Positions 1 through 7,436 are shown, counted from the stretch's first letter. The stretch: DNA of 10,245 nucleotides from Planctomycetota bacterium (GCA_022614705.1 JAKEIB010000134.1:1-10245); one strand, 5' to 3'. Notes: generated from the sequence alone by a model not told the origin. Made by a program: numbers and translations.

Positions 1-1410
<1,410 letters not shown>

Positions 1411-1524
1411 AGTCAAAACGGATTCATGACAGCCACGTGTCATCAATGTGTCATCAATTTGTTTTTCATAACTGCTTGCGATCAAAGGAGAAACAGAGAT
1501 TGATGACACGAAGCCCAAAATGAG

Positions 1525-1601
1525 TGATGTGTCAGCAATTTTTCGACCGTCTTTTTGATGTAAGTCTAGTGTTTGCTTAAACTTAAATTGCTGACACATC
1601 A
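1525..1601. repeat. 77-bp element bounded by perfect 17-bp inverted repeats
   Basis: The segment starts with TGATGTGTCAGCAATTT (1525-1541) and ends with its exact reverse complement (1585-1601). The 43-bp interior shows no open reading frame of note. The architecture resembles a very short non-autonomous inverted-repeat element, but no target-site duplication is evident, and its right end is shared with the adjacent hairpin. Confidence 0.55.
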
Positions 1602-1624
1602 TGTTTCATGATGTGTCAGCAATT
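1586..1624. repeat. Perfect 18-bp hairpin with TTT loop
   Basis: The left arm 1586-1603 (AATTGCTGACACATCATG) and right arm 1607-1624 are exact reverse complements separated by TTT. It lies 176 bp after the DUF1501 stop and about 100 bp before the lipoprotein start. No T-run follows, so it is not a standard intrinsic terminator, although the RNA would fold strongly. Both arms contain the local GTGTCAGCAAT motif. Confidence 0.8.
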
Positions 1625-1727
1625 ATGCTCTGGCATGAAAAGTCTTCACAATTGGCTCGGACTGGCTTCCCAAATTCATGAGACAGGACGAGTCAGCACA
1701 ATCACAAGTTAGCGATAGGACGCATCG

Positions 1728-1955
1728 ATGAGAGCCGCCCGCGTCTGCCTTCTGGTTCTTTTCGCGGGACTCGTGGGATGCGTTACTCGCTCGGGCGATA
1801 ACTCGCCGCCTTCGCGCGACGATGTTGCAATGCCAAAGATCAGCAGCAACCGGCAGTGGTGGAACTGGTCCCAAGGAACCGCTTTCTCCAATGGCGACTG
1901 GAACCTGAAAAAGCCGAAGGAGGTGGCGAAGTTCCTCGATGAACTCCTCAAGTGA
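1728..1955 (+). CDS. Small putative lipoprotein of unknown function
   Basis: A 75-residue protein with a classic lipoprotein signal: Arg at positions 2 and 5, a hydrophobic core from about 6 to 14, and a lipobox LVGC at 15-18, so Cys18 would be lipidated after signal peptidase II cleavage. The mature part of about 58 residues has a Trp-rich patch (QWWNWSQG, about 43-50) and a Lys/Glu-rich amphipathic C-terminus (KKPKEVAKFLDELLK) that could form a helix. An AGGA at 1717-1720, seven bases before the ATG, is a modest ribosome site. The stop is 26 bp before the haemoglobin start in the same direction, so the two are probably cotranscribed. I do not recognise a named family; an envelope-anchored role is inferred only from the lipobox. 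Confidence 0.7.
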   Translation: MRAARVCLLVLFAGLVGCVTRSGDNSPPSRDDVAMPKISSNRQWWNWSQGTAFSNGDWNLKKPKEVAKFLDELLK

Positions 1956-1981
1956 ACGCATTCCTAATCTGGGAGTAGAAC

Positions 1982-2347
1982 ATGAAATCACTTTATGAAC
2001 GACTCGGAGGCTACGACGCCATCGCTGCCGTGTCGGGCGATCTGATCGCCCGCCTCATGGACGATCCTCAGCTGGGGCGGTTCTGGCAGCACCGCGGCAC
2101 GGACGGGCTGCGGCGTGAGAAGCAGTTGCTGATCGATTTCCTCTGCAGCAGCGCGGGAGGCCCGCTCTACTACACCGGTCGCAACATGAAAACAGTGCAT
2201 GAAGGGATGCGGATTTCCGGCCCCGACTGGGCCGTGTTTATCAGCCATCTGCGACAGACGCTCAAGAAGTTCGAGGTTCCCGTCGCCGAGACGGAGGAAG
2301 TGCTTGACTTTGTCGAGAGCACCCGGGCCGATATCGTCGAGGCTTAA
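1982..2347 (+). CDS. Group I truncated haemoglobin
   Basis: A 121-residue 2-over-2 globin of the group I (N-type) truncated haemoglobin family. The start resembles family N-termini (SLYERLGGYDAI, residues 3-14). The proximal haem ligand is His73 in MKTVHEGMRIS, matching the family F8 histidine, and a Gly-Gly-Pro turn precedes it at 59-61. Members bind O2 or NO and are implicated in NO detoxification or oxygen handling in the cytoplasm. By eye alignment with mycobacterial HbN, the usual B10 tyrosine position is occupied by Ile22, while Gln48 falls at the E11 position; this would change distal-pocket hydrogen bonding. The alignment also needs two extra residues in ours between the KQ pair and the GGP turn. 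A GGGAG at 1971-1975 is a good ribosome site six bases before the ATG. The small lipoprotein gene lies 26 bp upstream. Confidence 0.9.
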   Translation: MKSLYERLGGYDAIAAVSGDLIARLMDDPQLGRFWQHRGTDGLRREKQLLIDFLCSSAGGPLYYTGRNMKTVHEGMRISGPDWAVFISHLRQTLKKFEVPVAETEEVLDFVESTRADIVEA

Positions 2348-2429
2348 CCCATATCTGGCCCGCGCCGTCAAGGGACGGATGCTTCCGCTACCGTGGATGA
2401 GGGGCGGGCCACAAGATGAAGGGGCAAAG
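2348..2429. other. Structured spacer after the haemoglobin gene
   Basis: Just after the haemoglobin stop, TGGCCCGC (2356-2363) pairs with GCGGGCCA (2404-2411), enclosing a small internal hairpin formed by CCGTC and GACGG around an AAGG loop. The result is a branched fold of about 56 nt. No T-run follows, so terminator function is uncertain. The segment GAAGGGG just before 2430 would serve as a ribosome site for the next frame. Confidence 0.35.
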
Positions 2430-2694
2430 ATGCATAGAATCGCGTCCACCACATTGGTAAGTGTCCTTGCCCTGGGATTCATCTTGGCTCAAGAAGGGGT
2501 CGGCAGAGACGGGGTCCGTGAAGTCGAAGGCGTCTGGGTCGCGGTCACGCGCAAGTTCAAAGGGAAAGTAACTTTGGCATCCTAAGGCTCTGTTTCACAA
2601 CGAGCGATACCAAGCGGCTTATACCGAATTCCCTGCTGGCGAGCGTAAAAACGATCCGGTGGTTTACTGGGAATTCAAGAGGGAAAAACCGTAG
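2430..2694 (+). pseudogene. Probable frameshifted remnant of a small secreted protein gene
   Basis: The ATG at 2430 is preceded by AAGGGG and opens a 51-residue frame that stops at 2583-2585. Its N-terminus looks like a cleavable signal peptide (hydrophobic STTLVSVLALGFILAQ), followed by VREVEGVWVAVTRK, loosely like the start of planctomycete secreted domains that begin with a QGTW-type phrase. Immediately after, a second frame offset by one base (open from 2572 to the TAG at 2692-2694) reads like real protein: LFHNERYQAAYTEFPAGE, then NDPVVYWEFKREKP. The first frame overlaps and then ends inside this stretch, as expected for a single-base indel near 2572-2585. The combined product would be about 88 residues. 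The family is not recognised. It could instead be a true 51-residue peptide with chance coding-like sequence behind it. Confidence 0.4.
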
Positions 2695-2941
2695 TGTGGA
2701 CCTGTCCGCTGTAATCGGCAGCCGGCGTGAGGGTCGGGCTTAGCAAGAGGCCGAACCATTCGTTTCTGAGGTGGATTGAACATGCAAGCTGACCCGGCCC
2801 GCATGCGCATGGAGTCCGTCGCATGGCCACCCCCTTGACCAACGTGTCCTTCGATGGATCGCCGGTGCAATTCCGGATGGATTCGCCCTTAAACAACGGC
2901 TACCCTTCGATGGCGGAAGGCACAGCAGTGGGTCTGTTGTG
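2695..2941. other. Intergenic sequence, no supported gene
   Basis: This 247-bp stretch has no ribosome site with a convincing frame. A plus-strand frame from 2823 has a plausible amino-acid composition (NVSFDGSPVQFRMDSPLNNG) but no Shine-Dalgarno sequence, and it runs straight into the repeat at 2942, so it is at best a decayed gene fragment. Confidence 0.4.
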
Positions 2942-3048
2942 TTTTCACCCCGAAGGAGTTGAATCTCAAAGCCCAAGGTCGCGCAGCGCACCCTGGGTTG
3001 CGGAGGCACCCGAACAAATCCTACCCCGAAGGGCCGAAGGGGTAAAAA
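2942..3048. repeat. Symmetric intergenic repeat of planctomycete type
   Basis: The unit begins TTTTCACCCC (2942-2951) and ends GGGGTAAAAA (3039-3048), inverted repeats with one mismatch. A second nested pair, CCCAAGG (2972-2978) and CCCTGGG (2991-2997), surrounds a GC-rich centre. A local duplication of the CCGAAGG block lies at 3025-3040. This layout, including the phrase translated as FHPEGVESQSP, matches from memory a repeat scattered in intergenic regions of many planctomycete genomes; copy number in this genome cannot be seen here. It is non-coding. Confidence 0.6.
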
Positions 3049-3071
3049 CATCCGTGCGAACCGGTCACCTG

Positions 3072-3110
3072 CCTCCCCTCGCCCTGAGGGAGAGTGGTTG
3101 GGTGTGAGGG
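3072..3110. repeat. Dispersed C/G-tract repeat (CCTCCCCTCGCCC...GTGAGGG), intergenic copy
   Basis: A 39-base sequence of the form CCTCCCCTCGCCC - GGGAGAG - GGTTGGG - GTGAGGG. The same arrangement occurs at 4083-4123 inside the downstream gene, in the same orientation. This C-run, G-run, TTGGG, GTGAGGG pattern is a widespread small dispersed element in planctomycete and some other genomes (recalled from memory). It can fold by pairing its C-rich and G-rich halves. Confidence 0.65.
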
Positions 3111-3121
3111 CTTGGGCGGAA

Positions 3122-3146
3122 ACGGGAATACATCCCTGTATTCCGT
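3122..3146. repeat. Hairpin upstream of the repeat-protein gene
   Basis: ACGGGAATACA (3122-3132) pairs with TGTATTCCGT (3137-3146) with one bulged G and a TCCC loop. It ends 54 bp before the ATG at 3201, so it would lie in the 5' leader if transcription starts upstream. No T-run follows. It may be part of another dispersed repeat or a leader stem-loop. Confidence 0.5.
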
Positions 3147-3200
3147 TGCTTACGCGCCAGCAATTGGCCAAGATGGGACTGGCTTGCAAGGAGAGTCACG

Positions 3201-4457
3201 ATGCAGAGGACACTGGTTTTGGTCGCGGCACTATTGATATCGGAATCGTCGCTCAGGGCGGGCGGCGACAAGGAAGCTGCCTTCCCCAAGTTCCGCATGC
3301 AGGAAATCGCCACCGACCTCGGCGTCGGCTACGCCGTCACTCTCGCGGACGTCAATAACGACGGCAAGAAGGACATCGTCGTCGTCGATACCAACCGCGT
3401 GCTCTGGTACGAGAACCCATTTTGGAAGCCGCGGCTTATCTTGAAAGGCGTGACCAAGCCCGACAACGTCTGCATCGACGCCCACGACATCGACGGCGAC
3501 GGCCTCATCGACTTCGCGCTCGGCGCTGAATGGAAACCGTTCAACACCAAGTCCGGCGGCACGCTGCAATGGCTTAAGCGCGGCCAGTCGCTCGACGAGT
3601 CTTGGACCGTTTACCCGATCGACACCGAGCCGACCGTGCACCGCATCCGCTTCGCCGACATCGACGGCGACGGCAAGCCCGAGCTGGTCTCCGCCCCGCT
3701 CATGGGCCGCGGCGCCACCAAAGGAGCCAACTGGATGGACGGCTCGCCTGTCCGAGTCACTGCCTATCGCATTCCCAAAGATCCAACGAAAGACCGCTGG
3801 GCCCCCGAAATCCTTGACGAGAGTCTGCACGTCATTCACAACCTTTGGCCCGTCGCGGGCCGAGGCAAGGGCAAAGACATTCTGACCGCCAGCTATGAAG
3901 GTGTGAGCCTTTTGTCGTTGCAAGACGGCAAATGGTCGCGCACGCACCTTGGCATTGGCATTCAGGAAAACCCAAAAAGCAATCGCGGCGCCAGTGAAGT
4001 AAAGCAAGGCACGCTCAAAATCGGCAAGAAATACATCGCCACTATCGAGCCATGGCATGGCGATCTCGTAGTGGTTTACACTCCTCCCCTCGCCCCCGGG
4101 GGGAGAGGGGTTGGGGGTGAGGGGGCGCTCTGGGATCGCTACGTCGTCGACGACCAACTGCGCTGGGGGCACGGCGTTTGGACCGCGGACCTGGACGGCG
4201 ACGGCGGCGACGAACTCATCATCGGCGTGCGCGACGATCCGGGCAAAGGCGACAAGGTGACCGACCGCCGCGGCGTGCGCATCTACAAAGCGCTCGACGA
4301 GCGGGGCACGAAATGGGCCCGCAGCATCATCGACAAGGGCGGCGTGGCTGTCGAAGATCTGTGCGCCGGCGACCTGGACGGCGACGGGCGCATCGACATC
4401 ATCGCGGTGGGCCGGCAGACGAAGAATGTGCGGATTTATTGGAACCAGGGCAAGTAG
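3201..4457 (+). CDS. Secreted FG-GAP/VCBS-type repeat protein
   Basis: A 418-residue protein with an N-terminal signal peptide (hydrophobic TLVLVAALLISES, cleavage probably near 20-22). It contains at least five DxDxDG-type calcium-loop repeats, at about 50-60 (DVNNDGKKDIV), 96-104 (DIDGDGLID), 153-161 (DIDGDGKPE), 330-338 (DLDGDGGDE) and 391-399 (DLDGDGRID). These are the signature of FG-GAP/VCBS repeats that build integrin-like beta-propellers, usually in extracellular or surface proteins that bind ligands or carbohydrates; no catalytic motif is recognised. The start is well supported: AAGGAGAG at 3188-3195 lies five bases before the ATG. Residues 294-308 (TPPLAPGGRGVGGEG) are encoded by a copy of a dispersed intergenic repeat and interrupt an otherwise ordinary segment in frame. 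The gene converges on the next gene, with only 11 bp between stops. Confidence 0.88.
   Translation: MQRTLVLVAALLISESSLRAGGDKEAAFPKFRMQEIATDLGVGYAVTLADVNNDGKKDIVVVDTNRVLWYENPFWKPRLILKGVTKPDNVCIDAHDIDGDGLIDFALGAEWKPFNTKSGGTLQWLKRGQSLDESWTVYPIDTEPTVHRIRFADIDGDGKPELVSAPLMGRGATKGANWMDGSPVRVTAYRIPKDPTKDRWAPEILDESLHVIHNLWPVAGRGKGKDILTASYEGVSLLSLQDGKWSRTHLGIGIQENPKSNRGASEVKQGTLKIGKKYIATIEPWHGDLVVVYTPPLAPGGRGVGGEGALWDRYVVDDQLRWGHGVWTADLDGDGGDELIIGVRDDPGKGDKVTDRRGVRIYKALDERGTKWARSIIDKGGVAVEDLCAGDLDGDGRIDIIAVGRQTKNVRIYWNQGK
4080..4124 (+). repeat. Dispersed repeat copy inserted in frame in a coding region
   Basis: Bases 4083-4123 share the CCTCCCCTCGCCC, GGGAGAG, GGTTGGG and GTGAGGG blocks with the intergenic copy at 3072-3110. 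Here the element is translated as a Pro/Gly-rich stretch between VVVY and ALWDRYVV. Both flanks read like continuous propeller sequence, so the insertion seems to add about 15 residues without breaking the frame. The C-run and G-run halves could also form a hairpin in the mRNA. Confidence 0.75.
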
Positions 4458-4468
4458 GCGTCCGCGTC

Positions 4469-5332
4469 CTACCTTTCACCGTTACTCACTACCGGGATCA
4501 AGAAGGTTGTCGGACGCAGGTTCGGCACCGGACGTTGGGTGAGTATGGTGACTCGCGCCTGGCCTGGTCCCACATCGTCCGGAACGGGCACCTGCCCTGT
4601 AATCGTGCCGCCGCCGCAGCAATCATCGAATGACAGCGTGACCGTGGCGCGAAGCGGCTCTCCATCGGGATTCTTGTTGGGATACACAATCTTGGCTAAG
4701 AGAGGGCCGTCCGCTCCGAAAACGATCTGGTTGGCACTGCGCCACGCATACGTATTCACTCCGAGCCCCGCCGTGCCGGTATAGATCGTGAGGTAAGCCG
4801 CTTTGCCGGGCACGAAAGTCCGCGGATGCGGAGAGAGGTAAGTGAGCGGACCGTTGAAGTGAATAATGGGCGCGTCTTTGGGCCGGTCGGCAAACGCTTG
4901 GCACCGCGCGGACCAGCCTTTCCCATCGATGGTGATCGTCATATCGATGGAACTTATGACGCGGCCCTCGGCCACGTAGCGATACATCTGCAACCGAAAG
5001 TGCTTGTATTGACTTTTATCGTCCGGCAGGGAAAGCTCGGCGACGCCGAACGCGGTCGTCTTCTCGTCGGGCCGATGTCCCTTGGTCCGTTCGTCCAATT
5101 CCGTGAGGTCGCCGTTGCCATTGCCGTCCACGTACAGCACGTCGCCGTCCTGTACGAGCCAGACGCGGCCCTTGGCTTGGGGACCGAAGACCAGGAGGCA
5201 GTACTTGGGCTTCGATGTGTAAGCCGGCTCTTTGGCGATGGTGCGGTCGATCTCGGCTAGATCGGCGGCGCACACGGATGCCGTCGCGGCGCATGCCAAA
5301 AGCGTTGCCGCGATGAAGGTAAGCAAGCGCAT
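4469..5332 (-). CDS. Conserved secreted planctomycete protein of unknown function
   Basis: A 287-residue protein with a clear Sec signal peptide (MRLLTFIAATLLACAATASVC, cleavage probably around CAA at 21-23). The mature part has a DxNxNGD loop at 69-75 (VDGNGNGDLTELDE), resembling a calcium-binding loop, next to the phrase VWLVQDGDVLYVD. A second half (about 155-280) looks beta-rich and contains a Cys-Cys pair at 238-239 (FDDCCGGG). No catalytic signature is recognised; the layout resembles hypothetical secreted proteins seen in planctomycetes. The start is set by AGGAGA just upstream on the minus strand (plus strand 5339-5344), about six bases from the ATG. It converges with the repeat-protein gene and is divergent from the gene at 5459. 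Periplasmic or outer-surface location is inferred from the signal peptide. Confidence 0.8.
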   Translation of the reverse strand: MRLLTFIAATLLACAATASVCAADLAEIDRTIAKEPAYTSKPKYCLLVFGPQAKGRVWLVQDGDVLYVDGNGNGDLTELDERTKGHRPDEKTTAFGVAELSLPDDKSQYKHFRLQMYRYVAEGRVISSIDMTITIDGKGWSARCQAFADRPKDAPIIHFNGPLTYLSPHPRTFVPGKAAYLTIYTGTAGLGVNTYAWRSANQIVFGADGPLLAKIVYPNKNPDGEPLRATVTLSFDDCCGGGTITGQVPVPDDVGPGQARVTILTQRPVPNLRPTTFLIPVVSNGER

Positions 5333-5416
5333 GGGATTCTCCTGGCGACGCCAAATACGACGGAGTTGCTAGCAAAGATAACGCCATGTCGTTACAGGAC
5401 GGAGAATGTCGCGAAG

Positions 5417-5425
5417 TGCTATAAT
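5417..5425 (+). promoter_or_regulatory. Extended -10 promoter (TGCTATAAT)
   Basis: A perfect TATAAT at 5420-5425 is preceded by TG at 5417-5418, giving an extended -10 element 33 bp before the ATG at 5459. There is no good -35 at 17 bp; the nearest candidate (TTACAG, 5392-5397) is 22 bp away. Extended -10 promoters often work without a -35. It would drive the small glycine-rich protein gene. Confidence 0.6.
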
Positions 5426-5458
5426 CTAACCACCAAATACCGGCAACCGAGGTGAAAC

Positions 5459-5695
5459 ATGGAGATCCTGGGCGGAATCGTCGGAGTCGGCGCAATCGTC
5501 GGCGTGTTTTTGCTTATTGCCCGGTCGATTGGCAGCGCGCACAGCGGCGGGCGGGGCTATGGCGAAAGCGGCACGGACGGTACCGGAATCGGCGGCGGCT
5601 ATTATGGCGGAGGCGACGGCGGCCCAGACTGTGGAGGCAGCGACGGCGGGGGCTGCGATGGCGGCGGCGGCGGCGGGGCTGGCGGCTCGGGATGA
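5459..5695 (+). CDS. Small membrane protein with Gly/Asp/Cys-rich tail
   Basis: A 78-residue protein. Residues 1-21 form a hydrophobic helix (GGIVGVGAIVGVFLLIA), likely a single membrane anchor or uncleaved signal. The rest is dominated by Gly with Asp, Ser, Tyr and two Cys (DCGG at about 57-60 and GGCDGG at about 64-69), ending in a long Gly run. Such low-complexity tails occur in small bacterial envelope proteins; no function is known to me. GAGGTGA at 5449-5455 is a strong ribosome site just before the ATG, and an extended -10 promoter sits 33 bp upstream, so expression looks real despite the low-complexity sequence. It converges with the minus-strand gene ending at 5774 across a 78-bp gap. 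Confidence 0.72.
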   Translation: MEILGGIVGVGAIVGVFLLIARSIGSAHSGGRGYGESGTDGTGIGGGYYGGGDGGPDCGGSDGGGCDGGGGGGAGGSG

Positions 5696-5773
5696 CACGC
5701 GACGTTTTTTCGCGAATACGACGCCAGAGAGTCATCTCATTGCTGTGCGGCAGGTGGCGGGGGTATGAACATG

Positions 5774-5959
5774 TCAGCGGCGTCGAATGGGCCCTTGAAA
5801 TAAACCCAGAAGAAAAAGAAAAAGTCCAGCCAGTATCATGCCCCATGTTGCCAATTTCAGGCCTGGAGAAGGGGCATCCCAATCACTCCATCGGTGCATT
5901 CCTTCCGTAAGTGAAGCGATTGCGATGCCTACTACGAAAAGCCAGAATCCCCACTTCAT
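5774..5959 (-). CDS. Small two-helix membrane protein downstream of DUF1501 gene
   Basis: A 61-residue protein starting at the ATG complementary to 5957-5959. Residues 3-17 (WGFWLFVVGIAIASL) form one hydrophobic segment, followed by a short charged linker with two Trp (MHRWSDWDAPSPG), then a second segment at about 37-54 (LATWGMILAGLFLFLLGL), ending QGPIRRR. The positive C-terminus suggests it stays in the cytoplasm. The start lies only 5 bp after the stop of the minus-strand DUF1501 gene, so it is probably translated by coupling in the same operon; no strong independent Shine-Dalgarno sequence is visible. The open frame runs further upstream into the DUF1501 gene, but that part is antisense-shadow composition. 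Function unknown. Confidence 0.6.
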   Translation of the reverse strand: MKWGFWLFVVGIAIASLTEGMHRWSDWDAPSPGLKLATWGMILAGLFLFLLGLFQGPIRRR

Positions 5960-5964
5960 TGCCG

Positions 5965-7386
5965 CTACACCATCAGTCCCGCTATCGGCTCCGCGTGGTA
6001 TATGAAATGCGGCCGCTGGTTGGCGTCGCGCCAGGCGGCGGTTCTTGTCAAGCCGAGCGTGTCGTAGATCGTGGCCGCCATGTTTTCCGGGGTTTGCGGA
6101 CTGGTGACGGGATAGCCGCCCTGGCGGTCGGAGGAGCCGACAACGGTGCCGCCGCGCACGCCGCCGCCCGCGAAAAACACCGTCTGCACACTGCCCCAGT
6201 GATCGCGGCCCGGCAAAGCATAATGCTGCGGCAACAGACTGATGCGCGGCGTGCGGCCAAACTCGCCGGCCATGACGATCAGCGTCGATTCCAAAAGGCC
6301 GCGCGCGTCCAGGTCGTCGATCAGGGCCGACACGCACCGGTCCATCGGCGGCAACAAGTTGTCCTTCAAGTGCGGAAAGGCGTTGCCGTGCGTGTCCCAG
6401 GTTTCGTTGCGGCCCAGGTTCACTTGCACCATGCGGACGCCGACTTCCACCAATCGGCGCGCCAAGAGGCAGGACCAGCCGAAGAGGTTTCGGCCATAGG
6501 CGTCTTGCACCTGCGGGCTTTCACTGGAGAGGTCGAAGGCACTGCGCACGCGGCTGGACGTCAAGAGCGACCAGGCCCCAGCGCGTTGATCGTCGAGCGC
6601 TTGCCGCGCAAGCTGCTGATCGAGGCGCTTTTGCTGGTGCTCGACCATTTCCAGCAAGCCGCGCCGCGAGGTCAGCCGGCGCGGATCGATGCCCTCCGGC
6701 AAGGACAGATTCGGCGGCTGGAACACGGGAGACAGCGTGTGCTGGTGCGGCCGGCGCTCATGGTCGATGCAGTGGGGGCAAGCGCCGTAGCCGGGACAGT
6801 TTTGCGAGGCGGCGATCACCCAGGGATCGTGGCGCGGCCCCATTTCTCCCGCGAATTGGCCGGGGATGACCCGGCCCGAATGATGTATGTAATGGAAAGG
6901 GACCACCGCCGCGGAGGGAAGCTGACCGCGACGCGGCACGAGGTTCCCTGCCATGGACGTCAACGACGGATAATCGCTGGGCATGGGCCGGTTCGGGTTG
7001 AAACCAATCGGCGCCTGGCTGCGGCCGGTCAGCATGATGTGATGGCCGAGCGAATGATTGTTGCTGGGATGTGTCAGCGAACGGACCAGCGACCATTGGT
7101 TGCTGCAGGAAGCCAGGCGCGGCAAATGCTCACACACAAGGACGCCGGGCGTGCGCGTCCGGATCGGGCCAAATTCGCCGCGGATGATGTCCGGCGCGTC
7201 CGGCTTGGGATCGAAGCTATCGTGCTGCGCAAGGCCGCCGGAGAGGAAAATGTAGATGACGGACTTGGCGGACGCCGTGGCGTCGGCCTGAGCCGTCGGC
7301 ACGTCGGCCAGGGATAAACCCATCAGACCGAGCGCGCCGGCTTGCAGCATGTCGCGTCGAGTAAAGACCGGATGACGCGGATTCAT
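5965..7386 (-). CDS. DUF1501 family protein, Tat-exported
   Basis: A 473-residue DUF1501 protein. A twin-arginine motif at 9-13 (TRRDM) precedes a hydrophobic stretch (LQAGALGLMGLSL), predicting Tat export. Family landmarks are IYIFLSGGLAQHDSFD at 44-59, WDTHG at 330-334, AGEFGRTP at 373-380 and LPGRDHW at 391-397; the Asp and His residues are likely metal ligands of the alkaline phosphatase-like fold. Enzymatic activity is unproven for the family. Compared with common members, the region around 197-210 carries a Cys/His-rich insert (CPGYGACPHC, then IDHE) where I would expect a short hydrophilic loop. AGGGGG just upstream on the minus strand supports the ATG at 7386. A small membrane protein gene follows 5 bp after the stop. 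It is only distantly similar to the DUF1501 protein at 1-1410, so the two are not a recent duplication. Confidence 0.92.
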   Translation of the reverse strand: MNPRHPVFTRRDMLQAGALGLMGLSLADVPTAQADATASAKSVIYIFLSGGLAQHDSFDPKPDAPDIIRGEFGPIRTRTPGVLVCEHLPRLASCSNQWSLVRSLTHPSNNHSLGHHIMLTGRSQAPIGFNPNRPMPSDYPSLTSMAGNLVPRRGQLPSAAVVPFHYIHHSGRVIPGQFAGEMGPRHDPWVIAASQNCPGYGACPHCIDHERRPHQHTLSPVFQPPNLSLPEGIDPRRLTSRRGLLEMVEHQQKRLDQQLARQALDDQRAGAWSLLTSSRVRSAFDLSSESPQVQDAYGRNLFGWSCLLARRLVEVGVRMVQVNLGRNETWDTHGNAFPHLKDNLLPPMDRCVSALIDDLDARGLLESTLIVMAGEFGRTPRISLLPQHYALPGRDHWGSVQTVFFAGGGVRGGTVVGSSDRQGGYPVTSPQTPENMAATIYDTLGLTRTAAWRDANQRPHFIYHAEPIAGLMV

Positions 7387-7436
7387 GACGCCCCCTAGTC
7401 ACCGCCATCATACCTTGGCGGCGTGCGGGGGCAAAT

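Larger units (their letters stand above)
1411..1727. repeat. AT-rich intergenic region with six copies of motif GTGTCA(T/G)CAAT
   Basis: No gene is visible in this 317-bp stretch, which is much more AT-rich than its flanks. It holds six copies of an 11-base motif. GTGTCATCAAT is at 1437-1447 and directly abutting at 1448-1458 on the plus strand, and at 1499-1509 on the minus strand. GTGTCAGCAAT is at 1529-1539 (plus), 1587-1597 (minus) and 1613-1623 (plus). Spacing is irregular, so this is not a CRISPR array. It could be a cluster of transposon-end or REP-like elements, or a multi-site binding region upstream of the lipoprotein gene. The sequence alone does not separate these. Confidence 0.7.

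Noticed and set aside
1437..1624. CRISPR-like array
   Set aside because: Repeats are only 11 bases, in both orientations and irregularly spaced, with no cas genes.
2356..2411. tRNA-like or riboswitch-like fold after the haemoglobin gene
   Set aside because: An 8-bp closing stem and one small hairpin are present, but no T-loop, anticodon arm or known riboswitch core is seen.
2823..3107. 94-codon plus-strand frame
   Set aside because: No Shine-Dalgarno sequence, and half of it is the dispersed repeats at 2942-3048 and 3072-3110.
5698..5714. Terminator after the glycine-rich gene
   Set aside because: CGCG and CGCG flank the T-run, so the T-run is in the loop rather than after a stem.
5911..7317. 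Long plus-strand open frame of 468 codons
   Set aside because: It is antisense to the well-supported DUF1501 gene, has Arg/Ala/His-heavy composition typical of the mirror frame in GC-rich genes, and has no ribosome site or recognisable domain.
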